Assembly: GCF_000688295.1 (NCBI RefSeq)
Contig: NZ_JHZF01000013.1
Location: forward strand, 1,360,422 to 1,424,421
Reading direction: 5' to 3'
Origin: Pseudooceanicola nanhaiensis DSM 18065
GTDB lineage: Bacteria; Pseudomonadota; Alphaproteobacteria; Rhodobacterales; Rhodobacteraceae
Length of the DNA: 64,000 bases
Translations under genes and position numbers: made by a program
Shown here: positions 55,070 to 63,632 of the stretch, piece after piece
How the letters are laid out: every line of letters starts with the position of its first letter
How positions within the stretch are numbered: position 1 is the first letter of the stretch
Notes under the pieces: model-generated
The model's input: the letters and a program-made list of their open reading frames with translations, nothing else
The model's database searches: none
Told to the model about the DNA's origin: nothing

Positions 55070-55846
55070 CTACCGCGCCAGTGGCTGCATGTCCCGGAGC
55101 GTCCGGGCAAGGTGGTCGGGCCCCAGCTCGGCCGCGATGGCGTCGTAGAGCGCCGCGGCGTGCTCCTCGGCCTTGTCGGCGACCCGGAACAGCGGGCCGG
55201 CCACGGTGACGGAATAGATCCGGTCGCCGAGGACCACCGGCACGGCCACGCCCCCGAGGTCGGGAGAGTAATAGGAGGCCGAGCGGAACCAGCCCCGCGC
55301 GCGGCCCTCGCGCATCAGCTTCTGCACGCCCGCGATGTCCCGGGGCGCCTCGGGCCCCCAGACCCCGTATTCCGCGCGACGCAGAAGCACCTCCTGATCG
55401 CGCTGCGGCATCTGCGACAGCAGCGCCTGGCCGGAAGCTGTCACATGGATCGGCACCCGCTTGCCGGGGGCGGCGGCGTAGCGGACCGCGGCGGGCGATT
55501 CGATCACGTCGAGAAAGACCGCGAAGAGCCCCGAGGGGGCCGAGACCCAGATCGTCTCGCCCGTCGCCTCGGAAAGCCTTCGCAGGATGTTGCGCAGGGA
55601 ATCGGGCACCGGCTCGCCCTCGGCGAAGGCGCTGGCGAGCTGCTGCCAGCGGGACGAGGGATAGAACCCGCCCCGGGCCCGCGGTTCATAGAGATAACCG
55701 GCCTCGACCAGCGTCGAGAGCATGTTGAAGGCGCTGGAGCGCGGCCAGCCGAAGTGCCGGACCACGTCGGCCAGCGTCGCGGGTTCCTGGCGTTCCGCGA
55801 AGAACTCCAGCAGGGCCAATGTGTTTTCGATCTGCCTGACAGCCAT
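55070..55846 (-). CDS. IclR-family transcriptional regulator
   Basis: A 258-residue regulator: an N-terminal winged helix-turn-helix (about 1-65; TLADVVRHFGWPRSSAFNML) and a C-terminal effector domain (about 80-255; VTASGQALLSQMP and GGVAVPVVLGDRIYSVTVAGP). It diverges from the CoA-transferase operon and probably controls it through the palindrome at 55939-55960, responding to the substrate or a CoA intermediate. The ATG at 55846 (MAVRQIENTLALLEFF) has AGAAGGG upstream. Confidence 0.92.
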   Translation of the reverse strand: MAVRQIENTLALLEFFAERQEPATLADVVRHFGWPRSSAFNMLSTLVEAGYLYEPRARGGFYPSSRWQQLASAFAEGEPVPDSLRNILRRLSEATGETIWVSAPSGLFAVFLDVIESPAAVRYAAAPGKRVPIHVTASGQALLSQMPQRDQEVLLRRAEYGVWGPEAPRDIAGVQKLMREGRARGWFRSASYYSPDLGGVAVPVVLGDRIYSVTVAGPLFRVADKAEEHAAALYDAIAAELGPDHLARTLRDMQPLAR

Positions 55847-55890
55847 GACGCCCTTCTGACCTGCTTTCGGCGGTCCAATCCAGCGCCGCG

Positions 55891-55920
55891 TTGACAACGC
55901 CGCGCAACTCTGACTACGTT
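55891..55920 (+). promoter_or_regulatory. Candidate promoter of the CoA-transferase/TRAP operon
   Basis: TTGACA (55891-55896), 18 bases, TACGTT (55915-55920). The -35 is a perfect match. The site would put the transcription start close to 55927, just before the palindromic operator. Confidence 0.55.
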
Positions 55921-55938
55921 GTCCCATATATTGCTGTA

Positions 55939-55960
55939 TTTGTCCACATATGTGAACAAA
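55939..55960. promoter_or_regulatory. Palindromic operator, probable IclR-regulator site
   Basis: A 22-bp palindrome with half-sites TTTGTCCACAT and ATGTGAACAAA and only one mismatched pair (positions 55944/55955). It lies 18 bases before the CoA-transferase start and about 12-34 bases after the predicted transcription start, so a bound repressor would block transcription. A partial copy, TTGTCCCATATA, at 55919-55930 overlaps the -10 region. Confidence 0.65.
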
Positions 55961-55977
55961 TGGGAGGAGACGGCAAG

Positions 55978-57180
55978 ATGGGACCACTCGAGGGGCTGCG
56001 CGTCCTCGATCTTTCTTCGGTGCTGATGGGGCCCTACGCGACCCAGATCCTCGGCGATTACGGCGCCGAGGTGATCAAGGTCGAAGCGCCCTCGGGCGAT
56101 CTCGTGCGGCAGATCCTGCCGACCCGGTCGCCGGGCATGGGCGCGATGTTCCTCAACACCAACCGGTCCAAGGAGAGCATCGCGCTCGACCTCAAGACGC
56201 CGGAGGGGCGCGACGTGGTCCTGCGGCTGGCGCGGGACTGCGATATCCTGCTGACGAATGTCCGCCCCAGGGCGATGGCGCGGCTCGGCCTGTCGTGGGA
56301 GGCGCTGTCCGAGGCGAACCCCCGCCTGATCTATGCCGCCCTCGTCGGCTTCGACCAGCGCGGCCCCTATGCCGGGCGGCCCGCCTATGACGACCTGATC
56401 CAGGGCGGCGCCGGCATTCCGCATTCCTTCATCCGCGCCGGGCAGAAACCGTCCTATGTGCCGGCGGCGATCGCCGACCGGATCGTCGGCATGTCGGCGG
56501 TGAACGCTATCCTGGCCGCCGTGGTCGAACGCACGCGCTCGGGGCTGGGCCAGAAGGTCGAGGTCCCGATGTTCGAGACGATGACCTCGATGATCCTCGC
56601 CGATCACATGGGCGGGCTGACCTACGATCCGCCGGTGGACGAGGGCGGGTATCGCCGCCACCTCTCGCCCGACCGGAAGCCCTACGAGACACGCGACGGC
56701 CATGTCTGCGCGCTGATCTACAACGACGGGCACTGGGAGCGCTTCTTCCGCGAGATCGGCCGCCCCGAGATGCCGGCGGCCGACCCGCGCTATGCCAGCT
56801 TCGCCGCCCGGATGGCCCATATCGACGAGGTCTATGCGGAGCTGGGCGAGATCATGAAGACCCGGACCACCGCCGAGTGGCTGGAGCTTTTCGACCGCGC
56901 CGACGTGCCGGCCCTGCCGATGCATTCCTACGCCTCGGCGATGGAGGACCCGCATCTGGAGGCCATCGGGTTCTTCGAGACCGTCGAGCACCCGACCGAG
57001 GGGCGCATCCGCCAGATGGCGGTGCCGGCGCAATTCTCCCGCTCGCCCGCCCGGCCCGGCAAGCCCGCGCCCGGCATGGGCGCCGACGGCGCGACGGTGC
57101 TGGCCCGCGCCGGCTACGCGCCCGAGGACATTGCCGCCCTGGTCGAGGCCGGGGCCCTGAAACTGCCGCAAGAGGACTGA
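55978..57180 (+). CDS. Class III CoA-transferase (CaiB/BaiF family)
   Basis: Moves CoA between a donor such as succinyl-CoA and an organic acid, here probably the TRAP substrate. It has 400 residues; GLRVLDLSSVLMGPYATQILGDYGAEVIKVE is split across the N-terminal fold in the standard way. Asp138 in PAYDDLIQGGAG is the expected catalytic Asp that forms the mixed anhydride. The start follows GGGAGGAG. First gene of a seven-gene operon; the next begins 3 bases after its stop. Confidence 0.93.
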   Translation: MGPLEGLRVLDLSSVLMGPYATQILGDYGAEVIKVEAPSGDLVRQILPTRSPGMGAMFLNTNRSKESIALDLKTPEGRDVVLRLARDCDILLTNVRPRAMARLGLSWEALSEANPRLIYAALVGFDQRGPYAGRPAYDDLIQGGAGIPHSFIRAGQKPSYVPAAIADRIVGMSAVNAILAAVVERTRSGLGQKVEVPMFETMTSMILADHMGGLTYDPPVDEGGYRRHLSPDRKPYETRDGHVCALIYNDGHWERFFREIGRPEMPAADPRYASFAARMAHIDEVYAELGEIMKTRTTAEWLELFDRADVPALPMHSYASAMEDPHLEAIGFFETVEHPTEGRIRQMAVPAQFSRSPARPGKPAPGMGADGATVLARAGYAPEDIAALVEAGALKLPQED

Positions 57181-57183
57181 ACC

Positions 57184-58350
57184 ATGGATTTCCGACTGAC
57201 CGACGACCAGCAGGCGATCCGGGACGCGGTGGGCCGCATCTGTGCGGGCTACGGCGACGAGTACTGGCTCGACAAGGACCGCAAGGGCGGGTTCCCGACG
57301 GATTTCTACGACGCGCTGGCGAAGGAGGGCTGGCTCGGCATCTGCACGCGCGAGGAACATGGCGGGGCAGGGCTCGGCGTGACCGAGGCCGCGATCATGA
57401 TGCGCGAGATCGCCGAGAGCGGCGCCGGGCTGTCGGGCGCCTCGGCGGTGCATATCAACATCTTCGGGCTGAAGCCGGTCGACGTCTTCGGCACCGAAGA
57501 GCAGAAGCGCCGGATGATCCGCCCCATGGCCGAGGGGCAGGCGAAGGCCTGTTTCGGGGTGACCGAGCCCAACACCGGGCTGAACACGACGCAGCTCAAG
57601 CTGCGCGCGGAGAAGCGCGGCGACCGCTACGTCGTGAACGGGCAGAAGGTCTGGATCTCGACCGCCCAGGTCGCGGACAACATCCTGCTGCTGGCCCGGA
57701 CCACGCCTCTGGACGAGGTGAAGAAGCCGACGCACGGGTTGTCGCTCTTCTACACGCCGTTCGACCGGGACCGGATCAAGGTCAGCGAGATCGAGAAGAT
57801 GGGCCGCAAGGCGGTCGATTCGAACGAGCTTTTCTTCGAGGATTTCGAGATCCCCGAGGCCGACCGCATCGGCGAGGAGGGCAGGGGCTTCGAATACATC
57901 CTGCAGGGCATGAACCCCGAGCGCATCCTGATCGCGGCCGAGGCCGTGGGACTGGGCTTTGCCGCGCTCCGCAAGGCCACCGCCTATGCAAAGGAACGCC
58001 ACGTCTTCAACCGCCCCATCGGGCAGAACCAGTCGATCCAGCACCCGCTGGCGATCTGCCAGTCCGAGCTCGAGGCGGCCTGGCTGCTGACGCTGAAATC
58101 GGCCTGGGAATACGACAACGGGCTGCCCTGCGGCGCCTCGGCCAACATGGCGAAATACCTCGCCGGGGAGGCGGGATTCAACGCGTGTCAGCAGGCGGTG
58201 ATGACCCACGGCGGCTTCGGCTACGCCAGGGAATACCACGTCGAGCGCTACCTGCGCGAAAGCCTGATCCCGCGCATCGCCCCGATCTCGCCGCAGCTCG
58301 CCCTCTGCTTCATCGCCGAGAAGGTGCTCGGCCTGCCGAAAAGCTACTGA
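57184..58350 (+). CDS. Acyl-CoA dehydrogenase
   Basis: FAD enzyme that introduces a 2,3-double bond into an acyl-CoA. It has 388 residues: GVTEPNTGLNTTQL (125-138) at the flavin/substrate site, ERILIAAEAVGLGFAALRKA in the middle and the C-terminal THGGFGYAREYHVERYLRES, in which Glu350 is the probable catalytic base. Standard family members have TEPGAGSD at the first site; the change to TEPNTGLN suggests an unusual substrate such as a dicarboxyl-CoA. The start is 3 bases after the CoA-transferase gene. Confidence 0.93.
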   Translation: MDFRLTDDQQAIRDAVGRICAGYGDEYWLDKDRKGGFPTDFYDALAKEGWLGICTREEHGGAGLGVTEAAIMMREIAESGAGLSGASAVHINIFGLKPVDVFGTEEQKRRMIRPMAEGQAKACFGVTEPNTGLNTTQLKLRAEKRGDRYVVNGQKVWISTAQVADNILLLARTTPLDEVKKPTHGLSLFYTPFDRDRIKVSEIEKMGRKAVDSNELFFEDFEIPEADRIGEEGRGFEYILQGMNPERILIAAEAVGLGFAALRKATAYAKERHVFNRPIGQNQSIQHPLAICQSELEAAWLLTLKSAWEYDNGLPCGASANMAKYLAGEAGFNACQQAVMTHGGFGYAREYHVERYLRESLIPRIAPISPQLALCFIAEKVLGLPKSY

Positions 58351-58360
58351 GGAGGATCCG

Positions 58361-58816
58361 ATGGCCGGTCTCTACTTCGAGGAATTCAGCGTCGGACAGC
58401 ACTTCCGGCACGAGCTGACCCGCTCGGTGACCGAATCCGACAACATGACGTTCAGCCTGATGTCGATGAACCCGCAGCCGCTGCACGTGGATTTCGACTT
58501 CGCGAGCCGGACGGAATGGGGCAGGCCGCTGTTCAACTCGATGTTCACCTTCGCGATCATGGTCGGGCTGACGGTGCAGGACACGACGCTCGGCACCACG
58601 ATCGGCAACCTCGGCTTTTCCGAGGTGACCTTCCCGGCCCCCGTCTTCCACGGCGACACGCTGCGCGCCGAGACGACCGTGCTGTCGGTCCGCGAGAGCA
58701 GGTCGCGCCCGACCCAGGGACTCGTGGAATTCGAGCACAGATGCTTCAAGCAGGACGGCACGCTGGTCGCGCAATGCAAGCGCATGGCGCTGATGAAGAA
58801 GCGGGAGGCGGCCTGA
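58361..58816 (+). CDS. MaoC-family hydratase
   Basis: Hot-dog-fold enoyl-CoA hydratase of 151 residues. The catalytic dyad region is SDNMTFSLMSMNPQPLHVD, with Asp27 and His42 as candidates for the active-site pair. It would add water to the enoyl-CoA produced by the dehydrogenase encoded upstream. Homologues include itaconyl-CoA and mesaconyl-CoA hydratases, but MaoC proteins are diverse. GAGGAG precedes the ATG, and its stop overlaps the next start. Confidence 0.88.
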   Translation: MAGLYFEEFSVGQHFRHELTRSVTESDNMTFSLMSMNPQPLHVDFDFASRTEWGRPLFNSMFTFAIMVGLTVQDTTLGTTIGNLGFSEVTFPAPVFHGDTLRAETTVLSVRESRSRPTQGLVEFEHRCFKQDGTLVAQCKRMALMKKREAA

Positions 58817-59673
58817 TGCGCAGTTTCCTCTTCGTGCCGGGCGACAGCCGGAAGAAGTTCGACAAGGCGCGGGACGGCGAGGCAGACGCGCTGATCCTCG
58901 ATCTCGAGGACAGCGTCGCGCTGCCGGCCAAGGAAGCGGCGCGCGAGACCGTGGGCGACATGCTGGACGTGCCGCGCGCGGGGCCGAGGCTTTTCGTGCG
59001 GGTCAACGCGCTGGACACCGGGCTGACCCTCGCCGACCTCGCCGCCGTGATGCCGCACCAGCCGGACGGGATCGTCCTGCCGAAATGCGAGGGCCCCGAG
59101 GACCTGCGCAAGGTGGCGCATTACCTCGCCGCCTTCGAGGCGGCGCTCGGGCTGGAACCGACCCGCATCCTTGCCATCGTGACGGAAACCGCCGCCTCGG
59201 TCTTCACCATGGGGCAATACGCCGGTGTCGATGAGCGGCTCTGGGGCATGATGTGGGGTGCCGAGGACCTCGCCGCCTCGCTCGGGGCGCGGGAGAACGG
59301 GGCGAAGCAGGGCTATCACGAGCCGTTCCGCCTGGCCCGCAACCTCTGCCTCGCCGGCGCGGCGGCGGCCGGGGTGGTGCCGGTGGACACGATCTGTGCC
59401 GTGCTCGACGACCTGTCCGTGGTCGAGCGGGAGGCGGCCGAGGCCCGCCGCGACGGGTTCGGCGCGAAGGCGGTGATCCATCCAAAGCACGTGGCGGCGG
59501 TCAACGCGGCCTTCGCCCCGACCGAGGCCGAGATCGCCTGGGCGCAGAAGGTGCTCGACGCCTTCGCGGCCGATCCGTCGGCCGGGGTGGTCCGGATCGA
59601 CGGGCAGATGATCGACAAGCCGCATGAACGCGCCGCGCGCAAGATCATGGCGGCGGCGGAACGCGGGGACTGA
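58816..59673 (+). CDS. HpcH/CitE-family CoA-ester lyase
   Basis: A 285-residue TIM-barrel lyase of the malyl-/citramalyl-CoA lyase and CitE type. MRSFLFVPGDSRKKFDKA starts the barrel. Arg62 (FVRVNALD), Glu124 (IVTETAAS) and Asp151 (GAEDLAAS) match the residues that bind substrate and Mg2+. It should cleave the 3-hydroxy-dicarboxyl-CoA made by the hydratase into an acyl-CoA and an oxo acid. Coupled to the MaoC gene (TGATG). Confidence 0.9.
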   Translation: MRSFLFVPGDSRKKFDKARDGEADALILDLEDSVALPAKEAARETVGDMLDVPRAGPRLFVRVNALDTGLTLADLAAVMPHQPDGIVLPKCEGPEDLRKVAHYLAAFEAALGLEPTRILAIVTETAASVFTMGQYAGVDERLWGMMWGAEDLAASLGARENGAKQGYHEPFRLARNLCLAGAAAAGVVPVDTICAVLDDLSVVEREAAEARRDGFGAKAVIHPKHVAAVNAAFAPTEAEIAWAQKVLDAFAADPSAGVVRIDGQMIDKPHERAARKIMAAAERGD

Positions 59674-59683
59674 GGGGGGAACG

Positions 59684-60271
59684 ATGGCCGCACCGGGAGG
59701 AGAACAGGTGCCGATGAACGGTCTTTCGGCCGGATTGGCAAGGATCGAGACGGCGCTCGTCGCCGTCTCGGCGGCGGCGATGGCCGCGATCATGTGCATC
59801 GTCGTGCTGGACGTGGTGATGCGCTACGCCTTCGCCGCGCCGCTCGTCTGGTCCTACGACGTCATCGGGCTCTACCTCGTGGGGACGGTGTTCTTCTTCG
59901 CCCTGTCCGACACGATGCAGCACCACGGGCACATCGCGCTGGACGTCTTCCTGCCCTACATCCCGCACCGGCTGCGGCACGCGGCCCAGTCGCTGGGCTT
60001 CGCCGCCTCGACCCTGCTGATCCTCGCGATCACCTGGCTCGAGTTCCGGGAGGCGCAATCCGCCTTCCTCGCGGACGACCGGATCGCCGCGGTGATCCCG
60101 TTCCCGACCTGGGTCGCGCATGCGGTCCTCACCCTCGGCATGGGCGTGCTCGCCCTGCGCCTGCTCTTCCGCACGATCTTCCACGCCGCCTCGGCCGTCA
60201 CCGGGCGCGTCATGGTCGAGGTGCCGCCGCCGCCCATCACCGCGAATGTCAGCCGGGAGCACGGCGAATGA
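59684..60271 (+). CDS. TRAP transporter small membrane subunit (DctQ type)
   Basis: Four-helix subunit of a tripartite ATP-independent periplasmic transporter, 195 residues from the ATG at 59684, which has GAGG eight bases upstream. GTG 59708 or ATG 59714 are alternatives with a strong GGAGGAG site upstream. The family region is MCIVVLDVVMRYAFAAPLVWSYDVIG in the first two helices. Its stop overlaps the start of the large subunit. Confidence 0.9.
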   Translation: MAAPGGEQVPMNGLSAGLARIETALVAVSAAAMAAIMCIVVLDVVMRYAFAAPLVWSYDVIGLYLVGTVFFFALSDTMQHHGHIALDVFLPYIPHRLRHAAQSLGFAASTLLILAITWLEFREAQSAFLADDRIAAVIPFPTWVAHAVLTLGMGVLALRLLFRTIFHAASAVTGRVMVEVPPPPITANVSREHGE

Positions 60272-61554
60272 GTGTCACCATTGCCCTTCTCGTCCTTGTC
60301 CTGATGCTGGTCTTCGGTCTGCCCGTGGCGCTCGCCATGGGGGTGTCGGGGGCCGCCGGGCTCTACATGTTCGGCGGCTGGCCGATCCTGCAGGGGATCC
60401 TCAAGACCTCGCCGCTCTCGACCGCGAGCAGCTACGAGATCATCACCATTCCGATGTTCATCCTGATGGCGGAGTTCGTCATCATCTCGGGCGTGGCCAA
60501 CGATCTCTTCAAGGCCGCGACGGTCTGGGTCGGCCGCCTGCGCGGCGGGGTGGCCATGGCCACGGCCCTGGCGGGTGCGGGGTTCGGCGCGATCTCGGGC
60601 TCGTCCACCGCGGCCGCGGCGACGCTCGCCTCGACCTCGATCCCGGCGATGCTGAAGGAGGGCTACGAGCCCAAGCTCGCCTGCGGAGTGGTCGCGATCT
60701 CGGGGACGCTGGCGATGCTGATCCCGCCCTCGATCGCGCTGATCCTCTACGGCATCATCGCCGACATCCCGATCGGTGCGCTGCTGGTCGGCGGGGTGAT
60801 CCCCGGCATCATGGTGACCATCACGATCATGCTCACCATCGCCTTCCTCGTCTGGCGCGACCCCTCGGCCGCTCCGATGGGCAAGTCCTACACGATGCGC
60901 GAGAAGTTCGCCTCGCTGAAGCGGGTCGGGCTGGTCCTGATCCTCTTCTTCGCGGTCACCGGCACGATCTATTCCGGCATCGCGACCCCGACCGAGGCGT
61001 CCGGAATCGGCGCCTTCGCCGCCATGCTCATCGCCGCCTGGGAACGCCAGCTCACCGCGCCCGCGCTCTGGCGCGCGCTTCGCTCGGCCGCGCAGACGAC
61101 CTGCATGGTGCTCTTCATCATCATGGGCGCGCATATCTTCGGCTACTTCTTCACGCTCACCCGGGTCACCAACGACATCACCGCCTGGGTCGGGGCTCTC
61201 GAGACCTCCCGCTGGGTGATTCTCGCCGTGATCCTGCTGGGCTACCTGATCCTCGGCTTCTTCATGGACCAGATCGCGATCCTCATCCTGACCGTCCCGG
61301 TCGTCCTGCCGCTGGTGCTCCAGCTGGGGTTCGACCCGGTCTGGTTCGGCGTGCTGATCGTCGTGACCGCCGAGGTCGGCATGGTCACCCCTCCGCTGGG
61401 CATGAACGTCTTCGTCGTCGCCCGCTACACCCGCCGCCCGCTGGGCGAGCTGTTCCGCGGCGTGGCGCCCCATGTCTGGGCGCATCTGATCGTCATCGCG
61501 ATCCTCGCCGCGTTCCCCGCCATCACCCTGTGGCTGCCATCGACGATGCAGTGA
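60268..61554 (+). CDS. TRAP transporter large permease (DctM type)
   Basis: Ion-coupled permease of 428 residues with about twelve helices. GAGFGAISGSSTAAAATLAS and the matching second-half FMDQIAILILTVPVVLPL and GMVTPPLGMNVFV are diagnostic of DctM. Transport is normally driven by a sodium gradient. The ATG overlaps the DctQ-type gene by four bases. Confidence 0.95.
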   Translation: MSVTIALLVLVLMLVFGLPVALAMGVSGAAGLYMFGGWPILQGILKTSPLSTASSYEIITIPMFILMAEFVIISGVANDLFKAATVWVGRLRGGVAMATALAGAGFGAISGSSTAAAATLASTSIPAMLKEGYEPKLACGVVAISGTLAMLIPPSIALILYGIIADIPIGALLVGGVIPGIMVTITIMLTIAFLVWRDPSAAPMGKSYTMREKFASLKRVGLVLILFFAVTGTIYSGIATPTEASGIGAFAAMLIAAWERQLTAPALWRALRSAAQTTCMVLFIIMGAHIFGYFFTLTRVTNDITAWVGALETSRWVILAVILLGYLILGFFMDQIAILILTVPVVLPLVLQLGFDPVWFGVLIVVTAEVGMVTPPLGMNVFVVARYTRRPLGELFRGVAPHVWAHLIVIAILAAFPAITLWLPSTMQ

Positions 61555-61583
61555 CCACGACCCAACCGAGGAGGAGAAGACCC

Positions 61584-62594
61584 ATGAAGATCACACTCAC
61601 GGCCGCCCTGCTGGTCGGCGCAAGCGCCCTGGCCACGCAGGCGCAGGAGATCACGCTCCGCGTCGCCGACAGCCTGCCGGTCGACCATTACATGACCCGC
61701 GGCGTGCTCGAGCCGCTGATGGCACAGGTCCGCGAACAGACCGGTGACAAGGTCGCGTTCGAGCACTTCCCCGCCGAACAGCTCGGCAAGGCGAAGGACC
61801 TTCTGTCGCTGGCCCAGGACGGTGTCGCCGATATCGCCTATGTCGGCGCGTCCTACGTGGCCGACAAGCTGCCGCTCAGCTCGGTCGGGGAGCTGCCCGA
61901 GGCCTTCACCAATTCCTGCGAAGGCACGAAGGCCTTCTGGGAGATCGCCAAGCCCGGCGGCGCGCTCGACCAGGCCGAATACGCGCCGCAGGGCGTCCGC
62001 GCGCTCGCCGTGCTGGTGCTGCCGCCCTATCAGATCTTCTCGGCGAAGGAGATCACCGGCCTCGACAGCCTGAAGGGCCAGAAGGTGCGCGCGACCGGCG
62101 CCGCCAAGCAGATCGCCCTGACCAAGCTGGGCGCCGTGCCGGTCGCCATGCCGGCCCCCGAGGCGCGCGAGGCGCTGTCGCGCGGGACCGTCGATGCGAT
62201 CGCCTTCCCGCATGGCTCGATCCTGCCCTATGACCTCGTGCCCCATCTGGAGACGGCGACCGAGGGGGCGAACTTCGGCTCCTTCGTGGCGACGTGGATG
62301 ATCTCCCAGTCGAAATTCGACAGCCTGCCCGAGGACGTCCAGACCGCGCTGACCGAGGCCGGCGCCGCGGCGACGCTCAACGGCTGCGCCGAGACCGACG
62401 CCGCGACCGACAGCGACAAGCAGACCATCGCGGAGGGCGGGGTGAGCTTCGTGACCCTGCCCGAGGCGGAGGCCGCGAAGCTGGAGGAGACCATGGCCAG
62501 CGTCGGTGACGAATGGGCGGCCGAGCTCGACGGCCGCGGCAAGCCCGGGACGGAGATCCTCGAGGCCTTCCGCGCCGGCCTTCCGGCGAACTGA
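61584..62594 (+). CDS. TRAP transporter periplasmic substrate-binding protein (DctP type)
   Basis: A 336-residue receptor. Signal peptide MKITLTAALLVGASALATQA-Q, then EITLRVADSLPVDHYMTRGV. LKGQKVRATGAAKQ contains Arg169, the position of the carboxylate-binding Arg in TRAP receptors, so the ligand is an organic acid. GAGGAGGAGAAGACCC precedes the ATG. It is the last gene of the operon; I see no clear terminator in the 84 bases before the convergent gst gene. Confidence 0.93.
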   Translation: MKITLTAALLVGASALATQAQEITLRVADSLPVDHYMTRGVLEPLMAQVREQTGDKVAFEHFPAEQLGKAKDLLSLAQDGVADIAYVGASYVADKLPLSSVGELPEAFTNSCEGTKAFWEIAKPGGALDQAEYAPQGVRALAVLVLPPYQIFSAKEITGLDSLKGQKVRATGAAKQIALTKLGAVPVAMPAPEAREALSRGTVDAIAFPHGSILPYDLVPHLETATEGANFGSFVATWMISQSKFDSLPEDVQTALTEAGAAATLNGCAETDAATDSDKQTIAEGGVSFVTLPEAEAAKLEETMASVGDEWAAELDGRGKPGTEILEAFRAGLPAN

Positions 62595-62678
62595 GCCCGC
62601 GCCCCGGGCCATGCCCGCGCAGGCCCCCCCCCTGGGGTCTGTGCGGAGCATGGACGCGGCGGGTCTGCGGAGGCCGGA

Positions 62679-63332
62679 TCACACCGCCGGGGCGATTCCC
62701 GTCGCCGCCCCGGCCGCCCGCTGCGCCTCCATCGCCCGGACGTATCCCGGGCGCAGGGTCAGGCGATCGAACCAGGCGCTGCAGGCCGGTGGCAGCGCCT
62801 CGCCCAGGCCAAGGCTTCGGGCGAACTGGACCGCGAAGGCGACGGCGATGTCGGCCATCGTGAACCCGTCTTCCAGCAGATGGTCCCGTCCGTCCGAGAG
62901 GCAGGCCTCGGCCAGCCGCAGACGGGCGAGGAACCATGTCATGTAATCCTCGACGACCTGCGGCTGCCGCCGCTCTTCCGGCTCGAGCCGCCCGTAGCGC
63001 AGGACGAGCGTCTGCGGGAAGGTCAGCGTGGCATCCGCGTGGTGCAGCCAGTTGAGATAGGCGCCGTATTCCGGGTGCCCGGGGGCCACGGTGAATCGGC
63101 CGCCGCCGTGGCGCATCGCGAGGTAGACGGGAATCGCGCAGGATTCGGTCATCCGCGTCTCGCCGTCGACCAGCAGCGGCACGGTGCCGAGCGGGTTCTC
63201 CGCAAGAAACGCCCTCTGCAGCACGCGCGGGGGGAAGGGGAGCATCTTCAGCTCGTAATCCAGCCCGAGCTCTTCCAGGGCCCAGAGCGCCCGGAAGGAT
63301 CGTGCGTTGTTGCAATGCCAGAGCTGGATCAT
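62679..63332 (-). CDS. Glutathione S-transferase
   Basis: A 217-residue GST-fold protein: thioredoxin-like N-terminal domain (MIQLWHCNNARSFRALWALE; NPLGTVPLLVDGETRMTESCAI) with the cis-Pro and Glu-Ser glutathione-binding motif, and an all-helical C-terminal domain (GFTMADIAVAFAVQFA). It detoxifies electrophiles or has an unknown housekeeping role. The ATG at 63332 has GGGAGG upstream. It is convergent with the TRAP operon. Confidence 0.92.
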   Translation of the reverse strand: MIQLWHCNNARSFRALWALEELGLDYELKMLPFPPRVLQRAFLAENPLGTVPLLVDGETRMTESCAIPVYLAMRHGGGRFTVAPGHPEYGAYLNWLHHADATLTFPQTLVLRYGRLEPEERRQPQVVEDYMTWFLARLRLAEACLSDGRDHLLEDGFTMADIAVAFAVQFARSLGLGEALPPACSAWFDRLTLRPGYVRAMEAQRAAGAATGIAPAV

Positions 63333-63573
63333 GGGGCCCTCCCGAAAGGTGATGGTCCGCGCATTGTCCCCGGGGCCGGGCGGGCCGCAAGCCTTGCGGG
63401 CGAATCCGCCCCGTCCCTGGCCGCGCCGATTCCGCCTCGGATGGCTGTTCCCGGGGTAGGGCCGGCAGGAAATTCGACCCCGGCAAGAGGGGCGTCGCAG
63501 GCGGATCCCCTGAAAACAGGGGTATCCGCCGCCCCGGGACGGGCAGAAGGGCAGGGTGCCGCTAGGTCGCCCG
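63333..63573. other. Gene-free stretch between gst and the rrn promoter
   Basis: This gap carries one strong hairpin (63500-63530) and no coding potential. It would contain the gst promoter on the minus strand, which I could not locate. Confidence 0.5.
63500..63530. other. Strong hairpin upstream of the rrn promoter
   Basis: GGCGGAT + CCCCTG (63500-63512) pairs with CAGGGG + ATCCGCC (63517-63530), with one bulged T and an AAAA loop. It lacks a T run on either strand. Confidence 0.55.
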
Positions 63574-63603
63574 ACTTTTTTCGGCCTTCCGTCAAAAAAG
63601 TGC

Positions 63604-63632
63604 TTGCGAGTCACCGAAGCCATCTCTAGATA
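63604..63632 (+). promoter_or_regulatory. Ribosomal RNA operon promoter
   Basis: TTGCGA (63604-63609), 17 bases, TAGATA (63627-63632). Directly upstream an A/T inverted repeat, ACTTTTTT (63574-63581) / AAAAAAGT (63594-63601), may act as an UP-like element. The sequence downstream is a typical Rhodobacteraceae pre-rRNA leader. Confidence 0.75.

Noticed and set aside
55504..58239. 911-codon open frame on the minus strand
   Set aside because: It is antisense to the CoA-transferase and acyl-CoA dehydrogenase genes and shares only the end of the IclR frame region. Its composition is His/Arg/Asp-rich shadow sequence.
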